DNA of 64,000 nucleotides from Budorcas taxicolor (taxonomy: Eukaryota; Chordata; Mammalia; Artiodactyla; Bovidae). The position numbers were made by a program, and so were the translations under genes. The DNA is taken from NCBI RefSeq assembly GCF_023091745.1, contig NC_068910.1, positions 95,050,170 through 95,114,169 on the forward strand. Direction: 5' to 3'. Below are positions 45,801 to 56,064 of this stretch, piece by piece. The first letter of the stretch is position 1; the number at the start of each line of letters is the position of its first letter. The notes below the pieces were generated by a model. It was given only the letters and a program-made list of their open reading frames with translations, did no database searches and was not told the origin of the DNA.

Positions 45801-46712
45801 GCTTATATTGCTATGAACCTTCCCCTTTGCACTGCTTTTACTGAATCCCATAGTTTTGGGGTTGTTTAGTTTTCATTTTCATTCATTTCTGTGCATATTT
45901 TGATTTCTTTTTTGATTTCTCCTGTGATTTGTTGGTTATTCAGGAGTGTGTTGTTTAGCCTCCATATGTTTGTATTTTTAATGTTTTTTTTTTTTTTTTC
46001 CTGTAGTTGACATCTAATCTTACCTCATTGTGATCAGAAGAGATGCTTGAGATGACTTCAGTGTTTTTTAAATTTCCCAAGGCTAGATTTATGGCTCAGG
46101 ATGTGATCTATTTGGAGAAAGTTCCATGTGCACTTGAGAAAAAGGTGAAATTCATGGTTTTGGGGTGAAATGTCCTATAGATATCAATTAGGTCTAGCTG
46201 GTCCTTTGGATAACTTAAAGTTTGTGTTTTCTTGCTAATTTTCTGTTTAGTTGATCTATCCATAGGTGACAGTGGGGTATTAAAGTCTCCCATTATTGGT
46301 GTGTTTCTGTTAATTCCCCTTTCACACTTGTTAGCATTTGCCTTACATATTGCCATGCTCCTTTGTTGGGTGCATATATATTTATAACTGTTATATTTTC
46401 CTCTTGGATTGATCCTTTTATTATTATGTAGATTCCTTCTTTGTCTCTTTTCACAGCCTTTATTTCAAAGTCTATTTTATCTGGTAAGAGTATTACTACT
46501 CCTTTCTTTTGGTCTCCATTTGCATGAAATATCTTTTACCAGCCCTTCACTTTCAGTCTGTATGTGTCCCTTGTTTTGAGGTGGGTGTCTTGTAGACAGC
46601 ATATATAGGGGTCTTGTTTTTGTATCAGTCCAGCCAGTGTTTGTCTTTTGGTTGGGGCATTCAACCCATTTACATTTAAGGTAATTATTGATAAGTATGA
46701 TACTGTTGCCAT
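42900..46712 (-). pseudogene. L1 ORF2 (endonuclease and reverse transcriptase), broken
   Basis: Start codon at 46710-46712 (MATVSYLSIITLNVNGLNAP) and stop at 42900-42902 give 1271 codons, the usual L1 ORF2 length. The N-terminal apurinic-type endonuclease shows PIMGDFNTPLSPMD (GDFN at about 46279-46290) and TFFSSAHGTFS. The RT follows: KSPGPDGVTAEFYQ and LIPKPDKD at 44951-45445, DAEKAFDKIQ at 44704-44946, and the FADD box changed to TVDD at about 44609-44620. The cysteine-region C-terminus ends in MFIAAPFTVARAWKQP (43063-43251). These pieces lie in at least three different frames, so several indels have broken it. Confidence 0.93.
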
Positions 46713-46761
46713 TTACTTTATTGTTTTGGATTTGATTTTATAAACCTTTTCTGTTTCCTGT

Positions 46762-47679
46762 CTAGAGAAGATCCTTTAGCATGTGTTGAAGGTCTGGTTT
46801 GGTGGTGTTGAATTTTCCCAACTTTTGCTTGTCTCTAAAGCTTTTGATTTCTCCTTTATATTTCAATGAGATCCTTGCTGAGTATAGTAATCTGGGTTGT
46901 AGCTTTTTCTCTTTCATCACTTTAAGTATGTCCTGCCATTCCCTTCTGGCTTAAAGAGTTTTTATTGAAAGGTCTGCTGTTATCTTATGGGGATTCCCTT
47001 GTGAGTTATTTATTGTTTTTCCCTTGCTGCATTTAATATTTGTTCTTTGTGTTTGATCTTCATTAATTTGATTAATATGTGTCTTGGGGTGTTTCGCCTT
47101 GGGTTTATACTGTTTAGGACTCTGTGGGTTTCTTGGACTTGGGTGGCTATTTACTTCCCCATTTTAGGGAACTTTTCAACTATTATCTCTTCAAGTATTT
47201 TCTCATGGCCTTTCTTTTTGTCTTCTTCTTCTGGGATTCCTATGATTCGAATGTTGGGGTGTTTAACATTGTCCCAGAGGTCTCTGAAGTTGTCCTTATT
47301 CCTTTTAATTCTTTTTTATTTTTTCCTCTCTGTTTCATTTATTTCCACCATTCTATCTTCCACCTCACTTATCCTATCTTCTACTTCACTTAGTCTACTG
47401 TTGATTCCCTCCAGAGTGCTTTTGATTTCAGTTATTGCATTATTTATTATTGATTGACTCTTTTTTATTTCTTCTAGGTCCTTGTTCTCACATCTTCTCA
47501 ATCCTTGTCTCCAGACTATTTATCTGTAACTCCATTTTGGTTTCAAGATTTTGGATCATCTTTCCTACCATTATTCAGTATTCTTTTTCAGTTAGACTCC
47601 CTATCTCCTTCTCTTTTGTTTGGTTTGGTGGGCTTTTATCATGTTCCTTTACCTGCTGAATATTTCTCTGCCTTTTCAT
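46762..47679 (-). pseudogene. L1 ORF1 (RNA-binding coiled-coil protein), broken
   Basis: ATG at 47677-47679 (MKRQRN...) and TAG at 46762-46764 give 306 codons, the normal size of ruminant ORF1. ORF1p is the RNA-binding trimeric chaperone of the L1 particle. The coiled coil is visible at 47316-47501 (LSEVEDRISEVEDRMVEIN heptads). The C-terminus reads FNTTKPDLQHMLKDLL. A stop or frameshift in an A-rich stretch near 47318 (ERKK then stop) and others disrupt it. ORF2 starts 50 bases downstream of its stop. Confidence 0.88.
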
Positions 47680-48233
47680 CTTGTTTAGGTTGCTGTGTTT
47701 TGGGTAGCTTTTCTGTAGGCTGGAAGTTTGTGATTCCTCTTTATTGTGGAGGTTCCTCCCTGGGGTGGGGTTGGATGAGTGGCTTGTAAAGATTTCCTGA
47801 TTAGGAAAGCTTGTGTCGGTGTTCTGGTGAGTACAGCTGGATCACTTCTCTCTGGCGTGCAATGAAGTGTCCAGTAGTGAGTTTTGAGGTGTTTATGGGT
47901 TTGGTGTGACTTTTGGCTGCCTGTATTTTTGTGCTCAGGGTTATGTTCCTGCTTTGTTGGAAAATTAGCTTGGTATGTCTTGCTCTGAAACTTGTTGGCT
48001 CTTGGGTGGAGCTTGATTTTGGTGTTGGTTTGGAGGTTTTTGGATGAGCTCTTGTCAATTAATATTCCCTGGAGTCAGGAGTTTTCTGGTGTTCTCAAGT
48101 TTTTTATTTAAGCCTCCTGCCTCTGGCTTTCAATCTTATTCCTACAGTAGCCTCAAGACTTCTCCATCCATACAGCATTGATGACAAAACATCTAGGTTA
48201 GTGGTGAAAAGATTTTCTACAGTGGGGGACATC

Positions 48234-48650
48234 CAGAGAGGCTACAGAGTTACATGGAGAAGAGAAGAGGGAGGTGGGAGATAGAAGTGACCAGGAGGAC
48301 AAGAGGGGGAATCAAAAGGGGAAAGAGCTATCTAGCCCATAATCAATTCCCTATTTACTCTCCACAGTCTGAAACACTCAGAGAGTTTCATGGAGTTCCA
48401 TAGAGAAGAGAAGAGGGAGGAAGGAGATACAGGTGACCAGTAGAAGAGGAGGGAGATTCAAAAGGAGACAGACCAATCTAGCCTGTGTTCAGTTCCCTAA
48501 GTGTTCTCCACAGCCCAGAACACCCAAAGAGATTCACAGAGTTAGTAGAGATGAGAATGGGGGGGAAGGAGATAGAGGTGACCTGGGGGAGTAAAAGGAG
48601 AGTCAAAAGGGAAGAGAGCAATCAAGCCAGTAATCACACTCCTGAGTAAA
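48234..48650 (-). repeat. Three tandem units of about 145 bp in the L1 5' UTR
   Basis: Unit starts at 48234, 48379 and 48525 share CAGAGAG...ACAGAGTT, GAGAAGAGAAGAGGGAGG, AGGTGACC and a TCTCCACAGTC-like end. Spacing is 145 and 146 bases. They lie about 0.55-0.97 kb before the ORF1 start codon. Confidence 0.85.
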
Positions 48651-48830
48651 AATGGATATGAAAATTGCATTCTGGTACAGAATTGATAACAAATACCAAA
48701 AAACAAAGATTAAAAATCTAGAGTAGAGGTTAGACTTTCAAAAATACAATATTAAAAAAAAAAAACAAAAGTTATTACAAAATATGAAATTTGCTTTAAA
48801 AATAGGGTCTTTTAAAAAAAAAATAATATA

Positions 48831-49108
48831 ATGCTGCTGCTGCTAAGCCGCGTCTGTCATGTTCAACTCTGTGCGACCCCATAGATGGCAGCCCACCAGG
48901 CTCCCCTCTCCCTGGGATTCTCCAGGCAAGAACACTGGAGTGGGTTGCCATTTCCTCCTCCAATGCATGAAAGTGAAGAGTGAAAGTGAAGTCGCTCAGT
49001 TGTGTCCCACTCTTAGCAACCCCATGGACTACAGCCTACCAGCTTCCACTGTCCATGGGATTGTATAGGAAAGAGTATTGGAGTGGGTTGTCATTGCCTT
49101 TTCCATTA
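48831..49108 (-). mobile_element. Bov-A2 SINE in the L1 5' UTR, antisense
   Basis: Reversed two-unit copy from TGCTGCTGCTGCTAAGCCGC to TTGTCATTGCCTTTTCC. L1 5' UTR sequence continues after it at GCTAATAGTAGGTTTTAAAA. I see no clear duplication. Confidence 0.93.
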
Positions 49109-50783
49109 CCAGCTAATAGTAGGTTTTAAAAATGAAAATTAAAGGAGTAATAAAGAACTTAAAAATTTTAAAAATGTAGAAAAATTAAAAAATTATAATA
49201 GTAAAATATATCTAGGGGTTTCTCTGGAGCTGTTGATGGCAATGTGGGGTCATTCAGTTTTATATAGTTCCTTGTTCCAGCTTATACTTCTTCTCAAGGT
49301 CTACAGGTCCCTTCCAATGTAGCCAGTGCTAACTACAGGGTTTTAATCTCTTGCATCTGTCACTTTCAAAGCAGTTCCCTCTTCTTTGTTTATTGGGCTT
49401 CCTCTGTTTACAAGTTTCTTCAGTATCTAACTTCTGCCCTGCCACAAGGAGGTGAAGGTGGTCATTTATTTAGGCTCACTTGTTCAGTTGTACTGTGGGG
49501 AGGGAGGAGCATTGCAAACCAATATCACTGGTGTGTTTGGGGAGTCCTCGCAGTTTCTGGGCCATACTGGGTTTGTCCCCACTCATGGAATGTGTTCTTT
49601 CCCAGTCTACACTTCTCAGGCTCCAGTTTGCTTTGCACGGGAACTGTCTAAGGCGGGGCCTGGGTTGTGTGCACTTCCCAGGTTTATGCTGCTCAGGTTC
49701 AGGTTCTTGGGTGTTCCATAAAGGCACAGACTCGATTGAGCCTGTGTTTTGTACCCTTCCCAGGTCCGGGCGGCTCAAGCGACCAGGTGCTTGGTGAGCG
49801 CACTCTCCCCAGCTGCAGTGCATCTTATCACCTACCTGGTCCCAGCCATTCAGTTTCCTGGGTGCGCAGGGGGAGCACCGTCTCAGGTGTGCTGTGTTTC
49901 TCCTCTGGGGAGCTGATCTCTGGCTGTGACCGTCCTGGTGGATGTCAACTGTCCAGGATCCTAGGAAGACTTGGTTAGCAACTGGGAGCCTGCTCGCAGT
50001 TTGGTACAGAATGCCATCTCTGGGGCCAAGTTTACCCCTGGCCTTCAGGCTCTGGCTGTTGCCCGCCTGCCTCTGGAGGGTGGGTAATGGGCTGGTCTGC
50101 TACAGGCTAGCTCTCCTCTGGTATTTGCTCAGTCCTTTGTTGTGTGAGCTGGTGGCAGTGCCTTAGGTTAGAGCTTTTTGCAGGACATTTCTTTCTTGCT
50201 CTTTCTTTCTCTTTCTCTCTCTGTCTGGCTATCCCACAGTTTGGGATGCTGTTTCATGTTAGCTCCCTCAGATTGTCCTCAGGGCATTCAGGCCTGTTCC
50301 TTACCCAAAGCAATGCAGCCCACGCCTCCCTGTTCAGCCCCTGCTTGCTGGTGGCAGACGCAAGCATTTGAGTTACTTCTTTGCTGGGAGTTGCAGTTAG
50401 GCGTGTAATCTGTGGATTTTATTTATTTATTTTTTCTTCTCGGTTGTGTTGCTCTCTGAGATTCCAAAACTCCCCACAGACCCACCGGTGAGAGAGTTTC
50501 CTGGTGTTTGGGAACTTCTCCTGTTTTACGACTCTGTCCCCAGGATGGCTCTCCATCCCTAACTCTTTTGTCTCTCTTTTTATCTTTTGTCCTACCTCCT
50601 TTCAAAGACAATGGGCCACCTTTCTGGGTTCCTGGTGTCCTCCTCCAGCATTCAGAAGTTATTTTGTGGTATTTGCTCAGCATTCAGATGACATTTCAAT
50701 GAATTTGTGTGAGACAAGTTGGTCTCCCTGTCCTATTCTTCCACCATCTTCTATTCTACCTTCCAATAATTAAAAAAAGAAGA

Positions 50784-51170
50784 AATCAGTCAATTGAGAA
50801 TAGCATAAAATAAAAATAAGTATTCCATTTTCTCAGGCTCTGATAAAGTGTAGGAAATCTGATCTCATAGTTGTATATTTTGACCAAATAACAATAGTTT
50901 CTAAACAGGCAATTAAAACATTTTAATGGCATAAAGTGCTTTATTTTGTTTATAAAATTCTCTCAGATGTTGAATTTTGATACCTGTTTTACAAAATCCA
51001 GACATTTTAATATAAGTTTTATTCTATTATGTCCTAAGTCTTATAACTAGAGGATGAAAATAAACCATACTGCAATAAACATATGGATGTTTAAAGACAG
51101 TTATCCAGAAATAAGAACACACACTTACATAAATCAGGTGTGAAAATACACTGTTATTTGATATTTAATA
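50784..51170. other. Unique AT-rich intergenic DNA
   Basis: No recognised element apart from the end of the sense L1 tail at its left edge. Confidence 0.4.
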
Positions 51171-51176
51171 TGTATC

Positions 51177-51470
51177 ATTCCCTGATATTTCAGTTGGTAA
51201 GAATCTGCCTGCAATGCAGGAGACCCCAGTTTGTTTCCTGGGTAGGGAAGATCTGCTGGGGGAGGGATAGCCTATCCACTCCAGCATTCTTGGGCTTCCC
51301 TTGTGGCTCATCAACCTGCAGTGTGGGAGACCTGGGTTCAATCCTTGCATTGGGAAGATCCCCTGGAGAAGGGAAAGGCTACCCACTCCAGTATTCTTGC
51401 CTGGAAAACTCCATGGACTACAGTCCTTGGGGTTGCAAAGAGTTGGACACGACTGAGCAACTTTCCTTAC
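51177..51470 (+). mobile_element. Bov-tA SINE with duplicated tRNA-like head
   Basis: First head at 51181-51230 (AGAATCTGCCTGCAATGCAG), a short BovA stretch (CCACTCCAGCATTCTTG), then a second head at 51294-51350 (GGGCTTCCCTTGTGGCTCAT) and a full tail ending GACACGACTGAGCAACTTTC. Same arrangement as at 7607 and 17170. Confidence 0.93.
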
Positions 51471-51474
51471 AGCA

Positions 51475-52088
51475 AGCATTTTGAATCCATTATCTCATTT
51501 ATTATTTCAGAAATTCCTTGAGTTAACTATAACCATCACCATTTTTCAGGGAGGGGACCTATATGCTGGGGCCTGTACTTTGCCAGGCTCCACTATCCCT
51601 CTTCTGGACACACTCTTCTCCAAAGGGTAAAGGGTCTGAGGACTCAGTGGTATGTGACTACCTGTAGCTCATGTTTCCCATCCTAGACTATGCTCTGAGG
51701 AAACACAGACTCTGAAACTCTCTCTCTGAAATTACCCATGTTCACTTTTAAAGTATGTGTAAGCCTTTTTCTGGTGTCCATTCTCCCAGTACTTACTATC
51801 TTGCCAGATTTGGGGTGTACATGATGATGAAGGGGCAGCTTCTTGAGGCAACTGTGGATGGAGGTTGGAGGTTCTGGCTGAGGCATTCCTCACATCTTGA
51901 AAGAAGCTGCAAGGTCTGAGACAGCACTAGGTGTCCAAAAGAAGTGAGGTAGGCTGAGGACCAGCTTCCCTAACCTACTACAAATGGCATAGAACTATTG
52001 AGAGACCTCAGAATTTTAAACAGAAAGCTGACCTTGCAAGTTATGATGGTGTACAGTGTTTATGATGGAAGAAGAATAAAACATGTTA
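51475..52088. other. Unique intergenic DNA
   Basis: Base composition is more balanced than in most of the window (51540-51960), but no gene, exon signal or repeat is recognised. Confidence 0.4.
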
Positions 52089-52091
52089 TTT

Positions 52092-52258
52092 AGAATTGAA
52101 TCGCTAGTCTATGTCTGACGCAGGATACAGCATGCTTGGGGCTGGTGCATGGGGATGACCCACAGAGATGTTATGGGGAGGGAGGTGGGAGGGGGGTTCA
52201 TGTTTGGGAACACATGTAAGAATTAAAGATTTTAAAATTAAAAAAAAAAAAAAAAAAA
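52092..52258 (+). mobile_element. L1 3' end with poly(A), sense
   Basis: GGGGCTGGTGCATGGGGATG (52138), TGGGAGGGGGGTTCATG and GGGAACACATGTAAGAATTA are the ruminant L1 3' UTR, ending in an A-tract at 52239-52258. Severely 5' truncated. Confidence 0.88.
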
Positions 52259-52259
52259 G

Positions 52260-52940
52260 AAGTTTTTGAATTTTACTTATCATTTTTAAACTAGATATAT
52301 GGCAATTAGATGCCCATTTTTACTCCTGCCCTGCTGTACAAATGAATTGATTGGGGCTTAGGTTAAGTCACTTTTTCAATTTCATGTAACTGCTAAATAG
52401 AAATTATAATGAAAACTCAGAGTATTTTAAACCTCTACATGTTACTCATTTTAATTTCTCACTTCCCAGAAATGAAATGATAAAGCCAAGCAGCAATAAA
52501 TATTCAGGGTATGAGAAGAGTAAAATGTTATATAATTTTGCTAATAAAAGGATATGTTATATATCTTTACTGAGGACCAGCAATATCTTAGCCCAAACAT
52601 TTTGGTCACTTATCATTTTTATTGCAACAAATCTAATATCTCTTAAATGTTTAGTAAAGCTGTATAAATCCTTTGATCTTATTACCTTTAACTTAAAAAA
52701 GGAACATTGTATCTCCAATACTATATGCAATGTGAAAAACAAGAATAATTATTCAAAAATAACATCTCATCTCTCTTGCAAAGATATAAGCTCCTTGAAG
52801 ATATTTGTATCTGACTTAATACATCTTCATATGAATGATTTAAAGATTGAATGAAAAAGATTTCCTAGTACTTACTTTTATAATTGGCTCTGAAATCATT
52901 AAAATCCTGTAAATGAAACAATAGGCCTGTGCAAGGATTA
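52260..52940. other. Unique AT-rich DNA with a 125-codon frame
   Basis: The longest open frame outside known repeats runs 52477-52854 on the plus strand, 125 codons, rich in Lys, Asn, Ile, Ser and Leu. I see no signal peptide, domain or family similarity. AT-rich chance ORF is the likelier reading. Confidence 0.35.
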
Positions 52941-52944
52941 CAAT

Positions 52945-53060
52945 GATTTCATTTTTTATTTATTTATTTATTTTATTTTATTTTTTTACATGAACTCCCC
53001 TCCCACCTCCCACCCCATATCATCTCTCTGGATCATCCCCATGCACCAGCCCCAAATTTA
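52945..53060 (-). mobile_element. L1 3' end, antisense
   Basis: A TTTATTTATTTATTTTATTTT tail-like run precedes ACTCCCCTCCCACCTCCCAC and ATCCCCATGCACCAGCCCCA, the reversed L1 3' UTR. About 115 bases only. Confidence 0.85.
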
Positions 53061-53454
53061 TCAATAATTGATTATAAATTCATAAGTTTGAAGTAATTGT
53101 ATCACCATTTGGTAATGAAAGAACAGGAAAACAAAAATCCTGAATAGAACAACGTTTCTAATAAGGTAAATATCTTATTTTGTTCACATATTAAGATTAA
53201 ATTCCATATCATTTTTCCATATCTACCAGTTAATATTTTTCAATTTTAAACGTACATTATGTATGGTCTTTCTATATACATTTAAATGAACTAAAGTTTC
53301 ATCCAAGTTTCTTATCAAAATCTTTTAAAAGCAGAATGAGTTTCAACATATAGTAAAAATATTCTATCATTTAAAATTGTAAGAGATCAATTTGCTTTAT
53401 CAAAGCATATAGGATCTCAGAAAAGTTCTGCATTTTAAACTATATTTATGATTT

Positions 53455-54290
53455 GCTAAACACCGGGCTGGATGAAACACAAGCTTGAATCAAGATTCCT
53501 GGGGGAATTATCAATAACCTCAGATATGCAGATGATACCACCCTTATGGCAGAAAGTGAAGAGGAACTAAAGAGCCTCTTTAGGAGAGAGAAAAAGTTGG
53601 CTTAAAGTTTAACATTCAGAAAACTAAGATCAGGGCATCCGGTCCCATCACTTCATGGCAAATAGCTGGGGAAACAGTGGAAACAGTGGCTGACTATTTG
53701 TGTGGGCTCCAAAATCACTGCAGATGGTGACTGCAGCCATGAAATTAAAAGATGCTTACTCCTTGAAAGGAAGGTTATGACCAACCTAGACAGCATACTA
53801 AAAAAGCAGAGACATTACTTTGTCAACAAAGGTCCATCTAGTCAAGGCAATGGTTTCTCCAGTGATCATGTATGCATGATGATCATACTTTCATATGGAT
53901 GAAAGAAAGCTGAGCACTGAAGAATTGATGCTTTTGAACTGTAGTGTTGGAGAAGACACTTGAGAGTCTCTTGGACTGCAAGGAAATGAAACCAGTCCTA
54001 AAGGAAATCAGTCCTGAATATTCATTGGAAAGATTTATGCTGAAGCTCCAATACTTTAGCCAGCTGATGCGAAGAGCTGACTCATTTGAAAAGACCCTGA
54101 TGCTGAGAAAGATTGTAGGTGGGAGGAAAAGGGGACAATAGAGGATGAGACGGTGGGATGGCATCGCCAACTCAATGGATATGAGTTTGGGTAAACTCCA
54201 AGGGTTGGTGAGGGACAGGGAGGCCTGGTGTGCTGTGGTCCATGAGGTCTCAAAGAGTCGGACATGACTAAGCAACTAAACTGAACTGAA
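53455..54290 (+). mobile_element. BovB LINE, RT end and C-terminal part
   Basis: It starts just before the RT YADD box (ATGCAGATGAT at 53526-53536, box intact) and runs to the BovB end (CTAAACTGAACTGAA). Frames 53702-53902 and 53944-54141 carry the C-terminal domain, with frameshifts and a deletion of the 'MYGCESW' part near 53875. 5' truncated. The left flank 53065-53450 is unique. Confidence 0.92.
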
Positions 54291-54294
54291 TTTA

Positions 54295-55050
54295 TTTTTA
54301 TAAAGCTTTTTGTAAATATTATTTACATATGTTATTTGAAAAAATTTTAACTAAATAAGTTGTATTTACAAAATATTAATCTAAAATATTTCAAAGCTAA
54401 TTCTAATTTCACAAAACCATTTCAGAATATTTCCATAATAGCTTTCAATCAAGTCAAGTTAATTGTTTTCATCTTATATGTGTCATAGTTGTATTGTTGT
54501 TTCTGGCTCTTGGAACATTTAAACAAAATTTTCAAAGTTCGTTTAAATTAATACAGTGTCAAATTTATGAGATTTTTATGATTGCATCTCTGTGTTGGCT
54601 AACTGGTTTACCAAGTCAGTTTGAAATCACTCTCAAATTAATACTGACTCTGAAGCTTTTATATACACTTCTTCCATATTGTCTTTGAAATGTATTTCTG
54701 ATATAGTCAACTTATTCTCTTTTGGTGATATGTTTTAAATATAATTTTCCCTAAATAATGCTTTTCTTGTAAATAAAATACAAACAATGGTTACTTGTAG
54801 CTTTTCTGCCCATTGCCATACATTTATATCTTTCAAACTGTAGCTGCAGATGTCAAAAAAATGATACACAGAGTGAAAAAGGGAAAAAAAGATTTCTCCT
54901 TGATTCCTTTAAAAATAGACAGGAGTCATGGGAAATAAAAGCGATAGGGATTGCCCACAAACTGGATGTGTGTATAATAAAACTGAAAATAGTTAAGGTA
55001 TTTTTTAAGGCAGACTTGAGTCAGTTAATTATAATATCTCAGTGGTTTTG
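54295..55050. other. Unique AT-rich intergenic DNA
   Basis: No recognised element. Confidence 0.45.
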
Positions 55051-55054
55051 AAGC

Positions 55055-55180
55055 AAATCACATAGGTCAGTATTTCCAACCAGGAGTACAGATGGGAAAC
55101 TGCTACAGAACTATTACAAAATGTATGTGCTTAGGTCCCACCACAAACCTACTGAATAAGCATCTCCTGGAATCCATAAG
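55055..55180 (+). repeat. MER5-like hAT-Charlie MITE fragment
   Basis: GTCAGTATTTCCAACCAGGA (55066), TAGGTCCCACCACAAACCTA (55132) and CTGAATAAGCATCTCCTGGA match the layout of MER5A/B, in which a 'ggccccacccccagagtttctgattcag' centre is typical. It is a non-coding, ancient DNA transposon. Confidence 0.5.
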
Positions 55181-55184
55181 GAAA

Positions 55185-55805
55185 AGAAACATGCATTATA
55201 GTTAAAGACTATTGAAATTATAACTTTAGGAGTGTTACATTTTATGTAGTCAGTGACTGTGTCTATTGACTGGGATATAAAACATTCATATACATTATGA
55301 AGTTAAGTGTTATACAAATAACAATGTCTTAAAAATCTCACTGTGATATTATAATGGAAGCCGAGAAACCAATTCAGTGTTGATATCATATTTTTTATTT
55401 TTTCAAGAAGTAACATATCTTTTCTATACCTCACTTTCAAATGTATTTGACTTTGAGACTTTGGACAGAGTGGTGGTGTGATTTCTGAAACCACCCAAGA
55501 AACTGCATTGCACTGAAATTGTAGCTTAACAAAAGTTCAATTGCAGCATTTCTCATCTATGAGTGTAAAGTCAGTTTGAGTAAAGCCGAATTGTAGCATA
55601 TAAGTCAATGCATTGTCTAATCATCTTCAAAACCATGCCTAGACAGAAAACTAAGCAAACTTCATTGATAATTCCTTGTTTGATGATCACTCCCTGTAAG
55701 TCTCCCAGAAGTGCATCCTGACATTTTATTAATTTCTCAGATTCATAGAAACGTTGATCATGAATTGAAGGCAATTTCAAGAAATTTTCTGACCAAAACT
55801 ACTCA
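55185..55805. other. Unique AT-rich intergenic DNA
   Basis: No recognised element. Confidence 0.45.
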
Positions 55806-55809
55806 TAAA

Positions 55810-56050
55810 ATAGCTAATATTTATTAAGTGCTTAATGGATGTCAGGTACTCTTCCCAGCACTTTAAATGGATAAACATATTTAATTGTTCTCACCTCCTT
55901 GTGAAATACCTTTATTATTAATTACATCACACTGTGGAGAAGGAGACCTATGTACAAAGAGCTTAAGCAAGGTGCCCACAGTTGTTCTGGTGGTAAGAAG
56001 TAGATCTGGCATTTGGACCCAGACTGTCTGGAAGTTCTTGCACATAATAG
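55810..56050 (-). repeat. MIR SINE, nearly full length, antisense
   Basis: ATATTTATTAAGTGCTTAAT (55818), GTCAGGTACTCTTCCCAGCA, GAGCTTAAGCAAGGTGCCCA (55959) and GACCCAGACTGTCTGGAAGT (56017) follow the whole MIR in reverse, from its LINE-like 3' end to the tRNA-derived head. Best preserved ancient SINE of the window. Confidence 0.8.
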
Positions 56051-56064
56051 TTACGCAATGCTAA

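Larger units (their letters stand above)
42548..50761 (-). mobile_element. Full-length ruminant L1 LINE, antisense
   Basis: An 8.2 kb insertion complete from its 3' T-rich tail and UTR (42548) through ORF2 and ORF1 to a long 5' UTR ending near CCTATTCTTCCACCATCTTC. The 10 bp duplication TCCAATAATT flanks it (42538-42547, 50762-50771). Without the Bov-A2 at 48831-49108 it is about 7.9 kb. ORFs carry frameshifts and stops, so it is inactive. Intactness of structure suggests bovid-era age. Confidence 0.96.
47680..50761 (-). promoter_or_regulatory. L1 5' UTR with internal promoter
   Basis: About 2.8 kb, without the SINE, upstream of ORF1. The outer part (about 49450-50760) is the most G+C-rich stretch of the window, with many decayed CpG sites, as expected of an internal RNA polymerase II promoter. 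The first transcribed bases correspond to the 50761 end. Overlapping open frames here on both strands (up to 115 codons) show no protein family and follow from base composition. Confidence 0.75.

Noticed and set aside
49476..50408. Overlapping open frames of 70-115 codons on both strands, with G+C-rich composition resembling a gene start or CpG island.
   Set aside because: They lie wholly in the L1 5' UTR, show no protein family, and overlap in several frames. Composition of the L1 promoter region explains them.
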